Positions 46,754 through 56,576 are shown, numbered from the stretch's first letter. The stretch is 64,000 bases of DNA from an uncultured delta proteobacterium (GCA_903901335.1 CAIUQR010000024.1:25262-89261); one strand, 5' to 3'. Notes: generated by a model from the sequence alone, not told the origin. Translations and numbers: made by a program.

Positions 46754-46821
46754 GTGTGACGAGGGAGGCCTGGACTGCGAATTGTGTGCGGTATAATCAT
46801 TGAATCCTTGAGAACCTTGCC

Positions 46822-48210
46822 ATGATGCAAAAATTACTGGCCCTCTATCACAGCCTGCAGGAGAAAGGACTGACTCCTGAGCAGGAAAGGCTTATCAGAT
46901 ATGAGCTCGACCTGGCGGCACAGCAGAAGAATACGGATCATTCTATTCGGATCGATTATTTCCCGCCGCAAAGCATGTATGATTACAACGACCTGGCCAT
47001 GCTCGACGAGCCTCTTCGTCCTGCCATCCTTTCCCTGTCGCCTACCCATTCCATCGACGAACTGCTGGAGCGGGACAGACAGCGGGAGGAAGATGGCTTT
47101 CCCCGGAAGATCCGGGTCGGAAAGATGATCAAGCCGGGCCGGAACGGGGCTGATAAGGTGGTTGTCGTCCCGACCACCGTTGAGGAAAAGCTTCTCCATG
47201 ACCAGGTCCGGGCCAACGAGGAGGGCGAGGGAGGGGGAGGTGAGGGTGAGGGTGAAGGTGGTTCCGGCGAGGGAGAAGAAGGGGAAGTTATCGGCGAGCA
47301 GCCGGTCAGAGAAGAAAAAGGAGGCCAGGGCGGAGCAGGCCAGGGTGGCGGCGAAGGGCATGAAATCGAATCCGACGCCTATGAGATGGGTCGGATCCTC
47401 ACCGAGACGTTTCAACTGCCTAACCTGAAGGATAAAGGGAAGAAGAAGTCGCTCACCAAGTATACCTATGACCTTACGGATAAAAACAGAGGATTCGGCC
47501 AGGTTCTCGACAAGAAGGCGACCATCCGGCGCATCCTGCAGACCAATATCGGTCTGGGTCGGGTTCAACCCGGTATTCCGGTCGATCCCCATAATCTCCT
47601 GATTTCTCCCGATGACCGGGTCTACCGCATCCTTTCGAAAGAAAAGGATTTTGAATCCCAGGCCGTCGTCTTTTTTGTCCGTGACTATTCCGGCTCGATG
47701 AGCGGCAAACCGACCGAACTGGTGGTGGCCCAACATGTCATGATCTACTCCTGGCTCACCTATCAATACGAAAATCAGGTAAAGTCCCGGTTCATTCTTC
47801 ACGACACCGATGCCAAGGAAGTGGAGGATTTTCATACCTATTACAACCTGCGGGTCGCCGGAGGAACCCAGGTTTCGTCGGCGTATAAACTGGTCAACAA
47901 GATTGTCGAAACGGAAAACCTCGAACGCGATTACAATATCTATATTTTCCACGGAACCGATGGCGATGACTGGGATACAAGTGGGAAAGAGACCATTCCC
48001 GAACTCGAGAAGATGCTCACCTACGCCAGCAGAATAGGCATCACGATTGCAGAAAACGGCTATGGGGTCAGCGGCGGCAGCGAGGTGGAAAAGTATATCA
48101 AAGGGTCAGGCCTGCTGGAATCAAAAAAGAACCTTCTCCGTCTGGATGTGATGTCAAAGGAAAGCGATGAGGGCCGATTGATTGAAGGGATCAAGAAATT
48201 GATTTCATGA
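46822..48210 (+). CDS. yeaH: YeaH/YhbH family protein (DUF444)
   Basis: A 462-residue protein. A Gly/Glu-rich linker around 135-185 (EGEGGGGEGEGEGG and GGQGGAGQGGGEGHE) separates an N-terminal segment from a von Willebrand A-like C-terminal half. The MIDAS-like motif VRDYSGSMSGK is seen around residue 290. The YeaH family is always found with PrkA and SpoVR homologues. Its partners in the same order are here, 68 bp after prkA1. Function is not known beyond a link to starvation adaptation in Escherichia coli. Confidence 0.9.
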   Translation: MMQKLLALYHSLQEKGLTPEQERLIRYELDLAAQQKNTDHSIRIDYFPPQSMYDYNDLAMLDEPLRPAILSLSPTHSIDELLERDRQREEDGFPRKIRVGKMIKPGRNGADKVVVVPTTVEEKLLHDQVRANEEGEGGGGEGEGEGGSGEGEEGEVIGEQPVREEKGGQGGAGQGGGEGHEIESDAYEMGRILTETFQLPNLKDKGKKKSLTKYTYDLTDKNRGFGQVLDKKATIRRILQTNIGLGRVQPGIPVDPHNLLISPDDRVYRILSKEKDFESQAVVFFVRDYSGSMSGKPTELVVAQHVMIYSWLTYQYENQVKSRFILHDTDAKEVEDFHTYYNLRVAGGTQVSSAYKLVNKIVETENLERDYNIYIFHGTDGDDWDTSGKETIPELEKMLTYASRIGITIAENGYGVSGGSEVEKYIKGSGLLESKKNLLRLDVMSKESDEGRLIEGIKKLIS

Positions 48211-48277
48211 CAGAAATTATGACAATCAGCGCAGTTATAGGTGATATATTACTCTATCGGGGAGATCTGTATTTGAA

Positions 48278-49912
48278 ATGGAATTGATCAGCCAGCACGC
48301 GAAAAGAATCATGGAAGGATGTAAAGAACGGGCCCGGGACGTGGGCCTTCGCTTCCAGGATGAGAGCCTTGAGTACATCGTCACCAACCGTGATCTGCTT
48401 GAGCTTTCGCCCAAGATCATGATCCCGACCCTTTATGATTATTGGGTCCAGGATGTTGAGGTCTTGAAGGAGCGCGGGCGCTATGAGCTTTACCCCTCGA
48501 ATCCCTATGAGACGGTGATCAACACCCGGCCGGCTATCTCCTTTTATAACGACAATAATCCCGATTGGCTGAATGTGATGATCTTCTACCACGTCATCGG
48601 CCATATCGATTTTTTCCAGAACAATCTTTTCTTCCGTCATACCTGGGACTTTGATTTCGCCAGTCGAGCCCTCTCCGATAAACGGCTCATCGCCAAACTC
48701 CGTTCGGAAAAGGGACGCTGGGTCGATTATGTGATTGAATTTTCACGATCCATTGACAACCTTGTCGGATATTTCGAAGAGCTTGCCCACTTTTCGCGGG
48801 AGAAGGAAGGGCGAAAACTGTCCCGGCTGGATTTCTATTTCGATACCTTTCTCCAGAGCGAAAAAAAGGTCTCCATTATGGAGTACATCAAGGAACTGGA
48901 GCGATTTAACGAACTTATACGCAACCATCCTGAAGACGGCGAGTTTCTGTTTCTGGAGAGCGTCAAGAGCCGGTATTCCGAGTTCGATTCTTTTTATGGT
49001 AAGAACAAAAAGAAAAAAAAGCCGGCTGAAAAGATGGATATCTTCCAGTTCCTGATGGAGAATTCAGAATTTCTGAACAGGGAAGAAAATCAATGGATGT
49101 TGACGGTGATGGAGATGATCAGGTCCACATCCCTTTACTTCCAACCCCAGATCCGGACCAAGATCCTGAATGAAGGCTGGGCCAGCTATTGGCATGAGGA
49201 GCTTTTTCTGCAGGATGACCGTATCCGCGGCCATGAGGTGGATTTTGCGATCGTCAATGCCAAGGTGACCTCGATGCCGCGGGTCGGCCTCAATCCGTAT
49301 GCGCTGGGGATGCGGCTCTTTGCCTATCTTGAGGATATGGCCAATAAAGGTCGGATATCCATGGACTTTCTATTGTTGAAGGATAAAGCGACTCGAAATC
49401 AGTTCGATACCAATATTGAAAAAGGCCGGGATTATATCTTCTCGGTCCGGGAAAATTGCGCCGATTCGATGTTTATCAATACCTTTATCGATCAGGATTT
49501 TGTCGATCTCCACAAACTCTTTGTGGCCGGGAAGCGGCTGAACAAAGAACGGATGACCTGGGAGTACTATGTAAAGAGCAGGAAATCCAAGGATTATAAA
49601 GAGATGGTTCTCGATTCCCTTTATCATCCTCCCTCCCTTCAGATCCAGATAATAGAAGAAAATACGCTGTTGCTGGGCCATCTCTTTGAAGGGAAGCCTC
49701 TGGTTCAGGATTATATCAAAGGTGCATTGCTGGGCATCGAATTTCTCTGGGGAGGGCAGGTGTTCCTCGATACCTCGGAGGTTGTGCCGCAACCGGTCGC
49801 ACAGCAGGAGAAATCCGATGGGCAGGACAAAGCGAGCCCGGAGATCACCTGGCAGAAGGTACGGTACAGGATGAAGGACAGGAAATTAAGTCGTAAAATC
49901 GTGAACGAATAG
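48278..49912 (+). CDS. spoVR: SpoVR family protein
   Basis: A 544-residue SpoVR/YcgB family protein. Motifs NDNNPDWLNVMIFYHVIGHIDFFQNN and NEGWASYWHEELF are conserved in the family. In Bacillus SpoVR affects spore cortex; in non-sporulating bacteria YcgB is tied to YeaG/YeaH stress responses. It sits 67 bp after yeaH and 21 bp before the second prkA, consistent with one operon. No catalytic role has been assigned. Confidence 0.93.
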   Translation: MELISQHAKRIMEGCKERARDVGLRFQDESLEYIVTNRDLLELSPKIMIPTLYDYWVQDVEVLKERGRYELYPSNPYETVINTRPAISFYNDNNPDWLNVMIFYHVIGHIDFFQNNLFFRHTWDFDFASRALSDKRLIAKLRSEKGRWVDYVIEFSRSIDNLVGYFEELAHFSREKEGRKLSRLDFYFDTFLQSEKKVSIMEYIKELERFNELIRNHPEDGEFLFLESVKSRYSEFDSFYGKNKKKKKPAEKMDIFQFLMENSEFLNREENQWMLTVMEMIRSTSLYFQPQIRTKILNEGWASYWHEELFLQDDRIRGHEVDFAIVNAKVTSMPRVGLNPYALGMRLFAYLEDMANKGRISMDFLLLKDKATRNQFDTNIEKGRDYIFSVRENCADSMFINTFIDQDFVDLHKLFVAGKRLNKERMTWEYYVKSRKSKDYKEMVLDSLYHPPSLQIQIIEENTLLLGHLFEGKPLVQDYIKGALLGIEFLWGGQVFLDTSEVVPQPVAQQEKSDGQDKASPEITWQKVRYRMKDRKLSRKIVNE

Positions 49913-49933
49913 GATGTCATTGTAACGGAGCGA

Positions 49934-52228
49934 GTGCCAATGCGGGATTTGATCAAAGCCATGGAAAATCTCAGCCAGGAGGAGATCGGCTGGGAACAGC
50001 GGCCGACGCTGTCGTTTTCTGAGTTTATACAAGAGCTTGTCGCTCAGCCGCATCGGGTCGTCCGGAGTGTGTATCAGATCTATTCCGATATGATCAAGGC
50101 CTATGTCAGTGCTGATGTGGACGAGTATCCCGATGATCCGGAATCGATTCATTATCTCAACTATGACTGTAGCCGCCTGTTCGTGGAAGGGTCGGACCGG
50201 CCGTTCTTTGCCGACCGGTTGTTTGCCAACAGATTGGTGGCCCATGTCGAGTCGCTCTCCTTCGGGGCGCAGCAGAATAAGATTTATATTTTTGAGGGTC
50301 CGCACGGCAGCGGTAAATCAACCTTTCTCAATAACCTCCTAAGAAAATTTGAAGAATATACCGGCACCCCCGAAGGTTCCCGCTATGAAATCGTCTGGCG
50401 GCTGAAGCGTGATCATCTGGTAGGTGGCGTCCACTCTATTAACTCTCTCACCGAAAAACTTGCCTGGGTCCTCGAGAATGACGGCAAAAAAGACCTGGCC
50501 AAAGAGATGCGCTGTGCCTGTGAAAAAAAAGATGAGCTGGGCAGCTACTTCGAGGTGCCCTGTCCCAGCCACGATAATCCGCTCCTCTTGATTCCAAAGA
50601 AGGCCCGCCGCCGGTTTTTCGATGATATCCTTGAAAATGAAGAGTTTAAATGGCAGTTATTCACGGATAAAAAGTACGAGTGGGTCTTCCAGGATTCCCC
50701 CTGCACGATCTGCACCTCGCTCTATCAGGCGCTCCTCAGAAAGTATAATGATCCGTCCAAGGTTCTGGAGTTGGCCTACGCCCGTCCGTATGCAATCAAC
50801 AGGAGACTCGGCGAAGGGATCTCGGTCTTCAGTCCGGGCGACAAACCGTTGCAGCAGATTGTAATGCGCAATGAGATGATCCAGCGTTCGCTCGATACGC
50901 TGTTTTTCGATTCCAACAAGGTCAATTATCTCTATTCCCGCTATGCGAAGACCAACAACGGCATCTATGCCCTGATGGATATCAAATCCCATAATACCGA
51001 GCGGCTGATGGAGCTGCACAATATCATCAGTGATGGTGTACATAAGGTTGAAGATATTGAGGAAAATGTAAACTCCCTGCTCTTTGCCCTGATGAATCCG
51101 GAGGATAAAACGCTGTTCAAGGATCTGCAGGCCTTTTCTGATCGCATCGAATATATTAATATCCCTTATATTCTTGATTTAAAAACGGAAGTCGAGATAT
51201 ATCGGGAGATATTCGGCAAACACATCGAGGAGAATTTCCTACCCAGGGTCCTGCATAACTTCGCCCGGGCCATCATTGCCACCCGTCTGCATACAAAATC
51301 GGATTCTATGCTGGAGTGGATCGGCAATCCGGAAAAATATGAGCTCTACTGCGATCAGAACCTGCAGCTCCTGAAGATGGAGATCTATACCGGTTTTATT
51401 CCCAAATGGCTGCAGGAGGAGGATCTGAAGAACTTTACTGCAAAGCGTAGACAAAAAATCATCGCCGAGTCCGAGAAAGATGGCTGGAAGGGGTTGTCGG
51501 GACGGGATGCTATCCGGATGTTCAACGAATTTTATTCCGGCTATAAGCAGGACGACAAGCTCATCGATATGTCCATGCTGATCAAGTTTTTCAAGAAATA
51601 CTGCAAGCAGGATCGCAATATCCTGCCTCTCGGATTCCTGGACTCCCTGCTGAAGATGTACAATTATTCGGTCCTCCAGGAGGTGAAGGAATCCCTGTAT
51701 TATTACAACGAAGAACAGATTGCCAAGGAAATACAGAATTATATGTTCGCGGTAAACTTTGAGCCGGGGACGGTCGAGTTTTGTAAATACACTGGAGATC
51801 ACCTGGAGATTACAGAGGAATATTTCAAACGAATTGAGGCGCGACTGATCTCGAATCAGAAGGATGCGGCCAGATTCAGGGCCGATGTCCAGAAATCCTA
51901 TACGACGAATGCCCTGACCCAGGAGATGTTGCGGGACAACCTGCCCATCACCGAGACCACCTTATATACACAACTCCATGATCGCTATGAGTATAATCTG
52001 AAAGAGAAGGTCCTAGAGCCCTTCCTGGAAAACGAGAATTTCCGCCGGGCGGTGAAGGATTTCGACGAGGAATCGTTTAGGACTTACGATAAAAAAATCC
52101 GTGACGATGTCACCTTCCTGATGAAGAATCTGCGGGAAAAATACCGCTATACCAGGCAGGGTGCCCGTGAGATCTGTATCTATGTCATCGACAACAACCT
52201 GGCCAAGACCTTTGCCGGGGTGAAATAG
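49934..52228 (+). CDS. PrkA-family serine protein kinase, copy 2
   Basis: A 764-residue PrkA-like protein. It keeps the ATPase Walker A GPHGSGKS at 120-127 and the PrkA signature CPSHDNPLLLIPKKARR, followed by GEGISVFSPGD and a CTICTS pair absent from the first copy. So this is the closer match to canonical PrkA/YeaG, despite being longer (usual 630-650 residues). It follows spoVR by 21 bp and closes the module. The two copies may form a kinase pair or have different substrates. Confidence 0.87.
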   Translation: MPMRDLIKAMENLSQEEIGWEQRPTLSFSEFIQELVAQPHRVVRSVYQIYSDMIKAYVSADVDEYPDDPESIHYLNYDCSRLFVEGSDRPFFADRLFANRLVAHVESLSFGAQQNKIYIFEGPHGSGKSTFLNNLLRKFEEYTGTPEGSRYEIVWRLKRDHLVGGVHSINSLTEKLAWVLENDGKKDLAKEMRCACEKKDELGSYFEVPCPSHDNPLLLIPKKARRRFFDDILENEEFKWQLFTDKKYEWVFQDSPCTICTSLYQALLRKYNDPSKVLELAYARPYAINRRLGEGISVFSPGDKPLQQIVMRNEMIQRSLDTLFFDSNKVNYLYSRYAKTNNGIYALMDIKSHNTERLMELHNIISDGVHKVEDIEENVNSLLFALMNPEDKTLFKDLQAFSDRIEYINIPYILDLKTEVEIYREIFGKHIEENFLPRVLHNFARAIIATRLHTKSDSMLEWIGNPEKYELYCDQNLQLLKMEIYTGFIPKWLQEEDLKNFTAKRRQKIIAESEKDGWKGLSGRDAIRMFNEFYSGYKQDDKLIDMSMLIKFFKKYCKQDRNILPLGFLDSLLKMYNYSVLQEVKESLYYYNEEQIAKEIQNYMFAVNFEPGTVEFCKYTGDHLEITEEYFKRIEARLISNQKDAARFRADVQKSYTTNALTQEMLRDNLPITETTLYTQLHDRYEYNLKEKVLEPFLENENFRRAVKDFDEESFRTYDKKIRDDVTFLMKNLREKYRYTRQGAREICIYVIDNNLAKTFAGVK

Positions 52229-52302
52229 ATTGCTCTTTTCACCCTCCCGGCCCGCACCGCGAATCCCGGCCCGATATTTTCTTTTCTTGATGCAATCACC
52301 TT

Positions 52303-52366
52303 GCTTCCCTGGTATACATTGGATGGTATACATTAGATGTAATCACAGTGATTAGACTGTGATTAC
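52303..52366 (+). promoter_or_regulatory. Operator-like repeats upstream of the cyclotransferase/hydantoinase genes
   Basis: A direct repeat of GGTATACATT about 14 bp apart precedes an exact eleven-base inverted repeat, GTAATCACAGT (52339-52349) with ACTGTGATTAC (52356-52366), six-base loop. It sits about 25 bp before the next start codon, so it could block transcription if bound. It has TCACA before TGTGA, the reverse of a CRP site. Confidence 0.55.
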
Positions 52367-52392
52367 GTGCTCATGCTCCGCATCGTGAAATC

Positions 52393-52815
52393 ATGCAGAA
52401 TCTTTTTACCTATGGCTCCCTGATGTGTCAGGATATCATGTCTGCGGTTACTGGCAGGCAGCTTTGCCATTCCCCGGCTCTCTTGCTTCAATATCGTCGA
52501 TTTTTAGTGAAAAACGAGCAGTATCCAGGTGTTGTCCCAAGTGATGGCGGTTTGGTGAACGGCATTGTTTATCATGGCATTTCCCCGAAAGTATGGTCAC
52601 GGCTTGATCGCTTTGAGGGAGAGAAGTATTTCCGCTGTCCGGTAACGGTTCTCTATGAAAATGGTGCGGAGGCCCAGGTCTGTTGCTATGTCTTCAAACC
52701 GGAATTCCGGCAACAGTTGACTGACGAGGAATGGAAGTTTGAGACGTTTCTTCACCATGGAAAAAAGATTTTTCAGACCCGATATGCGGGTTTTAAGGAA
52801 ATTCTATGCGCATAG
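52393..52815 (+). CDS. Gamma-glutamylcyclotransferase-like protein (AIG2/GGCT)
   Basis: A 140-residue protein with the GGCT fold signature FTYGSLM near the N-terminus, the loop GIVYHGI and the candidate catalytic Glu in LDRFEGEKYFR. GGCT-like enzymes release 5-oxoproline from gamma-glutamyl amines or peptides. Its 3' end overlaps by ten bases the hydantoinase/oxoprolinase-family gene, suggesting a shared pathway. The true substrate is unknown; an AIG2-like enzyme for gamma-glutamyl-epsilon-lysine or for another gamma-glutamyl compound is possible. Confidence 0.8.
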   Translation: MQNLFTYGSLMCQDIMSAVTGRQLCHSPALLLQYRRFLVKNEQYPGVVPSDGGLVNGIVYHGISPKVWSRLDRFEGEKYFRCPVTVLYENGAEAQVCCYVFKPEFRQQLTDEEWKFETFLHHGKKIFQTRYAGFKEILCA

Positions 52816-54515
52816 GTATTGATATTGGCGGCACCCATACGGATGGAGTGCTGATAGACGGGGACCGGCTCATCGCCGCTGCCAAGACCCCGACGTTTAG
52901 CGATAATCTCCTGGAATCCATCAGCCAAGTGCTGCGTTCGATACTCTCCGGCCAGGATCCGGGAAAGGTCAGCACCATCAATCTGAGTACGACCTTGAAC
53001 ACCAACGCCATCGTCACCGGCAGGATCGAAAAGGTGGGTGTCCTGGTGGTCGGCGGACCGGGTATCGCACCTGAGACCTACCGGATAGGCGAGCATTTTC
53101 ATCTGATCCCCGGCTCTCTCGACCATCTGGGGACGGAAACCACACCGCTTGATATGGACCGGCTGCAGGCTGCCGTTGCCGATTGTGCAGGCAAGGGGGT
53201 CAAAAGCTTTGCGGTGGTAGGAAAATTTTCGCCGCGCAATCCGAGTCAGGAAAATACAATCAGGGAACACCTGGGAAACCGGGCCGACTTCGTTTCCTCG
53301 GGACATCTGCTCTCCGGGCAACTCAATTTCGGCCGCAGGATTCATACTGCGTACTACAACTCGGCAGTATGGCGGGCCTTCCGGGCCTTTTCAACTGCAT
53401 TGCAAGAAAGCCTTCTGAAATTTAATATTCGAGCTGATGTCAACATCCTGAAGGCTGATGGTGGTACCATGCCGCTGTTACGGGCACTGGAGAGCCCGGT
53501 GGTGTCCATCTTTTCCGGTCCGGCGGCCTCGGTCATGGGGATTCTGGCGATGGAGCCGACGGACTCCGATATCCTGATGCTCGATATCGGCGGCACCACC
53601 ACCGATATCGCGCTCTTTGCCGCCGGGCAGCCGCTTCTGGAGAGGGAGGGCATCTCTATTGACGGGCGGCCGACTCTGGTCCGCGCCATCCATGTCGAAT
53701 CGATCGGCATCGGCGGCGACTCCCTGATCCAGGTTGAGCAGGGAGTCGTTCTGGTCGGGCCGCAGCGGCTTGGTCCTTGTATGGCAAGGGGTGGTTCGGC
53801 ACCCACCTTGATGGATGCCCTCAATGTTCTGGAGCTGGTGGAATTCGGCAACAGCCGGAACTCGATTATGGGCATCGAAGAGCTGGCAAACCGGCATGGC
53901 ATCCCTGGCCGGCAACTGGCCAGGGATGTGGTTGATACCGCTATCAACGCGATAAGCACCAGGATTGACAGCCTGATTACACAGGTGAACTCCAAACCGG
54001 TCTATACGATCCAGGAGATCCTGGAAGATCGGCCGATCACCCCTTCCAAGCTGATTGTTATCGGTGGTCCTGCTGTTGTCTTCAGGGAACTTTTACAGAC
54101 TTCACTGGGGATGGAAGTCGTCATTCCGCCTCTGCATGGTGTTGCCAATGCCATCGGTGCAGCCTTGACCCGCTCAACCGCCCAGCTTGTCCTGACGGCG
54201 GATACAGCCAGGGGCAAGGTCTCGATACCAAGGCTTGAGATATTCCGGTCGGTTCCCAGGAGCTATACTCTTGAAACAGCGATCAATGAGGCAAAATCTC
54301 TTCTGATAGGCGATCTTGAGCAGGCAGGTGTCCGGATCTCTGCCGAGGAGGTTCAGATCACCCAGGCGGATTCTTTTAATATCGTGGAAGACTTTTACAC
54401 CACCGGCAGAAACATCCGGGTGGTAGCCCAGGTTCAGCCTGCCGTCACAGTTCTGCTGGATAAGGTAAATGCCGGTATCCGGATCGATTCCGGACCTGAA
54501 AGGCAGCTTCTGTGA
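52806..54515 (+). CDS. Hydantoinase/oxoprolinase family protein (HyuA-like)
   Basis: A 569-residue protein of the hydantoinase A / 5-oxoprolinase ATP-dependent family. The N-terminal ATPase start MRIGIDIGGTHTDGVLIDG and the repeat ILMLDIGGTTTDIALF mark the actin-like fold. It is shorter than the usual 700 residues, because the C-terminal part is reduced. No HyuB partner is nearby. It overlaps the upstream GGCT gene by ten bases. The pairing of a 5-oxoproline-forming fold with an oxoprolinase fold is suggestive but unproven. Confidence 0.83.
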   Translation: MRIGIDIGGTHTDGVLIDGDRLIAAAKTPTFSDNLLESISQVLRSILSGQDPGKVSTINLSTTLNTNAIVTGRIEKVGVLVVGGPGIAPETYRIGEHFHLIPGSLDHLGTETTPLDMDRLQAAVADCAGKGVKSFAVVGKFSPRNPSQENTIREHLGNRADFVSSGHLLSGQLNFGRRIHTAYYNSAVWRAFRAFSTALQESLLKFNIRADVNILKADGGTMPLLRALESPVVSIFSGPAASVMGILAMEPTDSDILMLDIGGTTTDIALFAAGQPLLEREGISIDGRPTLVRAIHVESIGIGGDSLIQVEQGVVLVGPQRLGPCMARGGSAPTLMDALNVLELVEFGNSRNSIMGIEELANRHGIPGRQLARDVVDTAINAISTRIDSLITQVNSKPVYTIQEILEDRPITPSKLIVIGGPAVVFRELLQTSLGMEVVIPPLHGVANAIGAALTRSTAQLVLTADTARGKVSIPRLEIFRSVPRSYTLETAINEAKSLLIGDLEQAGVRISAEEVQITQADSFNIVEDFYTTGRNIRVVAQVQPAVTVLLDKVNAGIRIDSGPERQLL

Positions 54516-54565
54516 AGGCTCTCAACGCATAAATTTCAGACTATACATTCAGGACCTATATCCCC

Positions 54566-55870
54566 ATGCTGAAAGCTAAATCATCTCTCGGAGTTATTTT
54601 TTTCCCCGCCTATGACTGGGCGATTTCTGAAACCCATCCCGAACGGGAGGAGCGTCTGCTCTATACCCAGGATCAGTTCCGGGAAGAAGGATTGTTCGAT
54701 ATTGAGGGGATCACGGAATACCGCCCTCTCCGGGCCACGGACCAAGATATCCTTCGTACCCATTTTTGTTTTCCGTCGGTCGACGGAATCTGCACGGAAT
54801 CGCACCGGATTTCAGCAGGTGGGGCCATCCAGGCCGCCAGGCTGGTACTGGAGCGGGAGACCCAGCATGCCTTTGCCCTGGTCCGCCCGCCCGGCCACCA
54901 TGCGATGAAGGTCGTTCAGGGGAACCGCGGCTTCTGCAATATCAATATCGAGGCGGTAATGGTCGAGTGGATCCGGGAGCATTATGGCCAAAAGAGGATT
55001 GCCATTGTCGATACCGATTGCCATCACGGCGACGGCACCCAGGATGTCTACTGGCATGATCCCGATGTCCTTTTTATTTCCTTGCATCAGGACGGGCGGA
55101 CCCTTTATCCGGGTTCGGGCTTCCCGAATGAAAACGGCGGACCCAGGGCGCTCGGCAGGACCATGAATATCCCCCTGCCGCCGAATACCTCGGACGAGGG
55201 ATACCTTCATGCCCTGGAGCAGGTGGTGTTGCCGATTCTTGCCGATTTTAAACCCGATCTGGTTATAAATTCGGCCGGACAAGACAACCATTATTCCGAT
55301 CCGATTACCAATATGTGTTTTTCGGCGCAAGGATACGCCCGGCTGAATGAAATGCTGAAACCGGATATTGCTGTGCTGGAGGGAGGCTATTCCATCAAAG
55401 GTGCCTTGCCGTATGTCAACCTCGGCATCTGTCTGGCCATGGCGGGCTGTGATTATTCGGCCGTCCTGGAACCGGACTTCAATCCCGAGCAGCTCCGTGA
55501 AGAGCCGGATACGATGAATTACATCAAGCGGTTGTGCCGCCAGTTGCCGGATCTCTACTTTTATCCGAAGCCCGGTGCCTATGAGAAGGAAGGCCGATAT
55601 TTCATCCGTGAGCGAGATATTTATTACGATACCGACAACATAACCGAAAAACAACGGGAAGAACTGAAGGATTGTGACGACTGCTCCGGGATCAGGATCA
55701 TCAAATCGAGCACCCACCGGACGGGGTCCTGCCTGGGGATTGAGCTGCCCTGGAATTGCTGCCCCGCCTGCGAGAAAGAGGGCTATGAGCGATTCAAGCG
55801 AAAAAACGATGGCTTTCAGATCGTTCAGATGCTCGATAGAAAAAATAAACAGTATGTCTACCGTCCCTGA
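54566..55870 (+). CDS. Histone deacetylase family protein with Cys-rich C-terminal tail
   Basis: A 434-residue class II HDAC/acetoin utilisation family hydrolase. Active-site features: RPPGHHA (108-113), zinc ligands Asp151 and His153 in VDTDCHHGDGTQ, Asp240 in SAGQDNHYSDP and Tyr275 in LEGGYSIKG. The catalytic domain ends near residue 320. The remaining 110 residues have cysteines at 370, 373, 389, 398, 399 and 402 (CDDC and CCPAC), which look like a metal-binding knuckle; I do not recall it from typical family members. It likely deacetylates an acetylated amine or polyamine. It lies 50 bp after the HyuA-like gene. Confidence 0.88.
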   Translation: MLKAKSSLGVIFFPAYDWAISETHPEREERLLYTQDQFREEGLFDIEGITEYRPLRATDQDILRTHFCFPSVDGICTESHRISAGGAIQAARLVLERETQHAFALVRPPGHHAMKVVQGNRGFCNINIEAVMVEWIREHYGQKRIAIVDTDCHHGDGTQDVYWHDPDVLFISLHQDGRTLYPGSGFPNENGGPRALGRTMNIPLPPNTSDEGYLHALEQVVLPILADFKPDLVINSAGQDNHYSDPITNMCFSAQGYARLNEMLKPDIAVLEGGYSIKGALPYVNLGICLAMAGCDYSAVLEPDFNPEQLREEPDTMNYIKRLCRQLPDLYFYPKPGAYEKEGRYFIRERDIYYDTDNITEKQREELKDCDDCSGIRIIKSSTHRTGSCLGIELPWNCCPACEKEGYERFKRKNDGFQIVQMLDRKNKQYVYRP

Positions 55871-56010
55871 GCGGAGGAAGATATCGTCTGCCCAGGCAGT
55901 TGTTGCGCCGGAGAGCTGTTTAAAAGGAATTGAAAACGCAGAGAGGATTTGCTAGACTGCCTTTATCGAGTCGAAGGTCATGCAACTGAATCTATAATAA
56001 GGAAACGAGG

Positions 56011-56508
56011 ATGAGAAAAATAGCGGTTGGTTTCGCAGTTATATTACTAATGATGTTTTCATTTAATTCTTCTGAGAAGGCGTTCTGTGCCACCCGGCAG
56101 GATCCACCTGATTACGATAGTCAGACGGAAGATGATGTCCAGCAGGATGAAATCCAACCCGACCAGAATCAACCGGAATCCGACGTTCAACCTGAATATA
56201 ATCAACCGGAGTCGCGACCGCGGAATCCTGATATTCGACCGAGAGAACGGTATAGTGCCCCCCATGGAAGTCTGTTTAAGAATATCTCTGTCGGCATGTC
56301 CATGCGGCATGTAACTGATTTGATTGGTCCACCCAGTGATACCAAACAGTATATGACAGGGAAAAATTTCATACCCTTTTACATGGGCACGGACACTGTT
56401 CGTCTGGAGGCCATCTATAGGGGCGAGGGCAGGATAACATTTACCGGAAGACCACTGCGGGTCTATCAAATAATTAACAACCCGAACGAATCGGGGTACA
56501 ACGAATAA
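56011..56508 (+). CDS. Secreted protein with BamE/SmpA-like domain
   Basis: A 165-residue product: a Sec signal peptide (about 1-27), then a disordered repeat region rich in Gln, Pro, Asp and Glu (QPDQNQPESD) and a C-terminal domain beginning ISVGMSMRHVTDLIGPPSDT, which resembles the SmpA/OmlA (BamE-like) fold. It would be periplasmic or membrane-associated and could take part in outer-membrane assembly. It lacks a lipobox. The GXS/TxxxVxxLIGxP part is the best evidence. Function not assigned. Confidence 0.7.
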   Translation: MRKIAVGFAVILLMMFSFNSSEKAFCATRQDPPDYDSQTEDDVQQDEIQPDQNQPESDVQPEYNQPESRPRNPDIRPRERYSAPHGSLFKNISVGMSMRHVTDLIGPPSDTKQYMTGKNFIPFYMGTDTVRLEAIYRGEGRITFTGRPLRVYQIINNPNESGYNE

Positions 56509-56576
56509 TTCGATGAGCTGCCGGGAGCGGGTATTCCTTGATTTCCGGCATAGTTGAAGAGACCGGGAAGGGGGGT

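Noticed and set aside
52339..52366. Inverted repeat considered as a CRP/FNR binding site.
   Set aside because: The halves are in the opposite order (TCACA before TGTGA), so it does not fit the TGTGA-N6-TCACA consensus; kept only as an unnamed palindrome.
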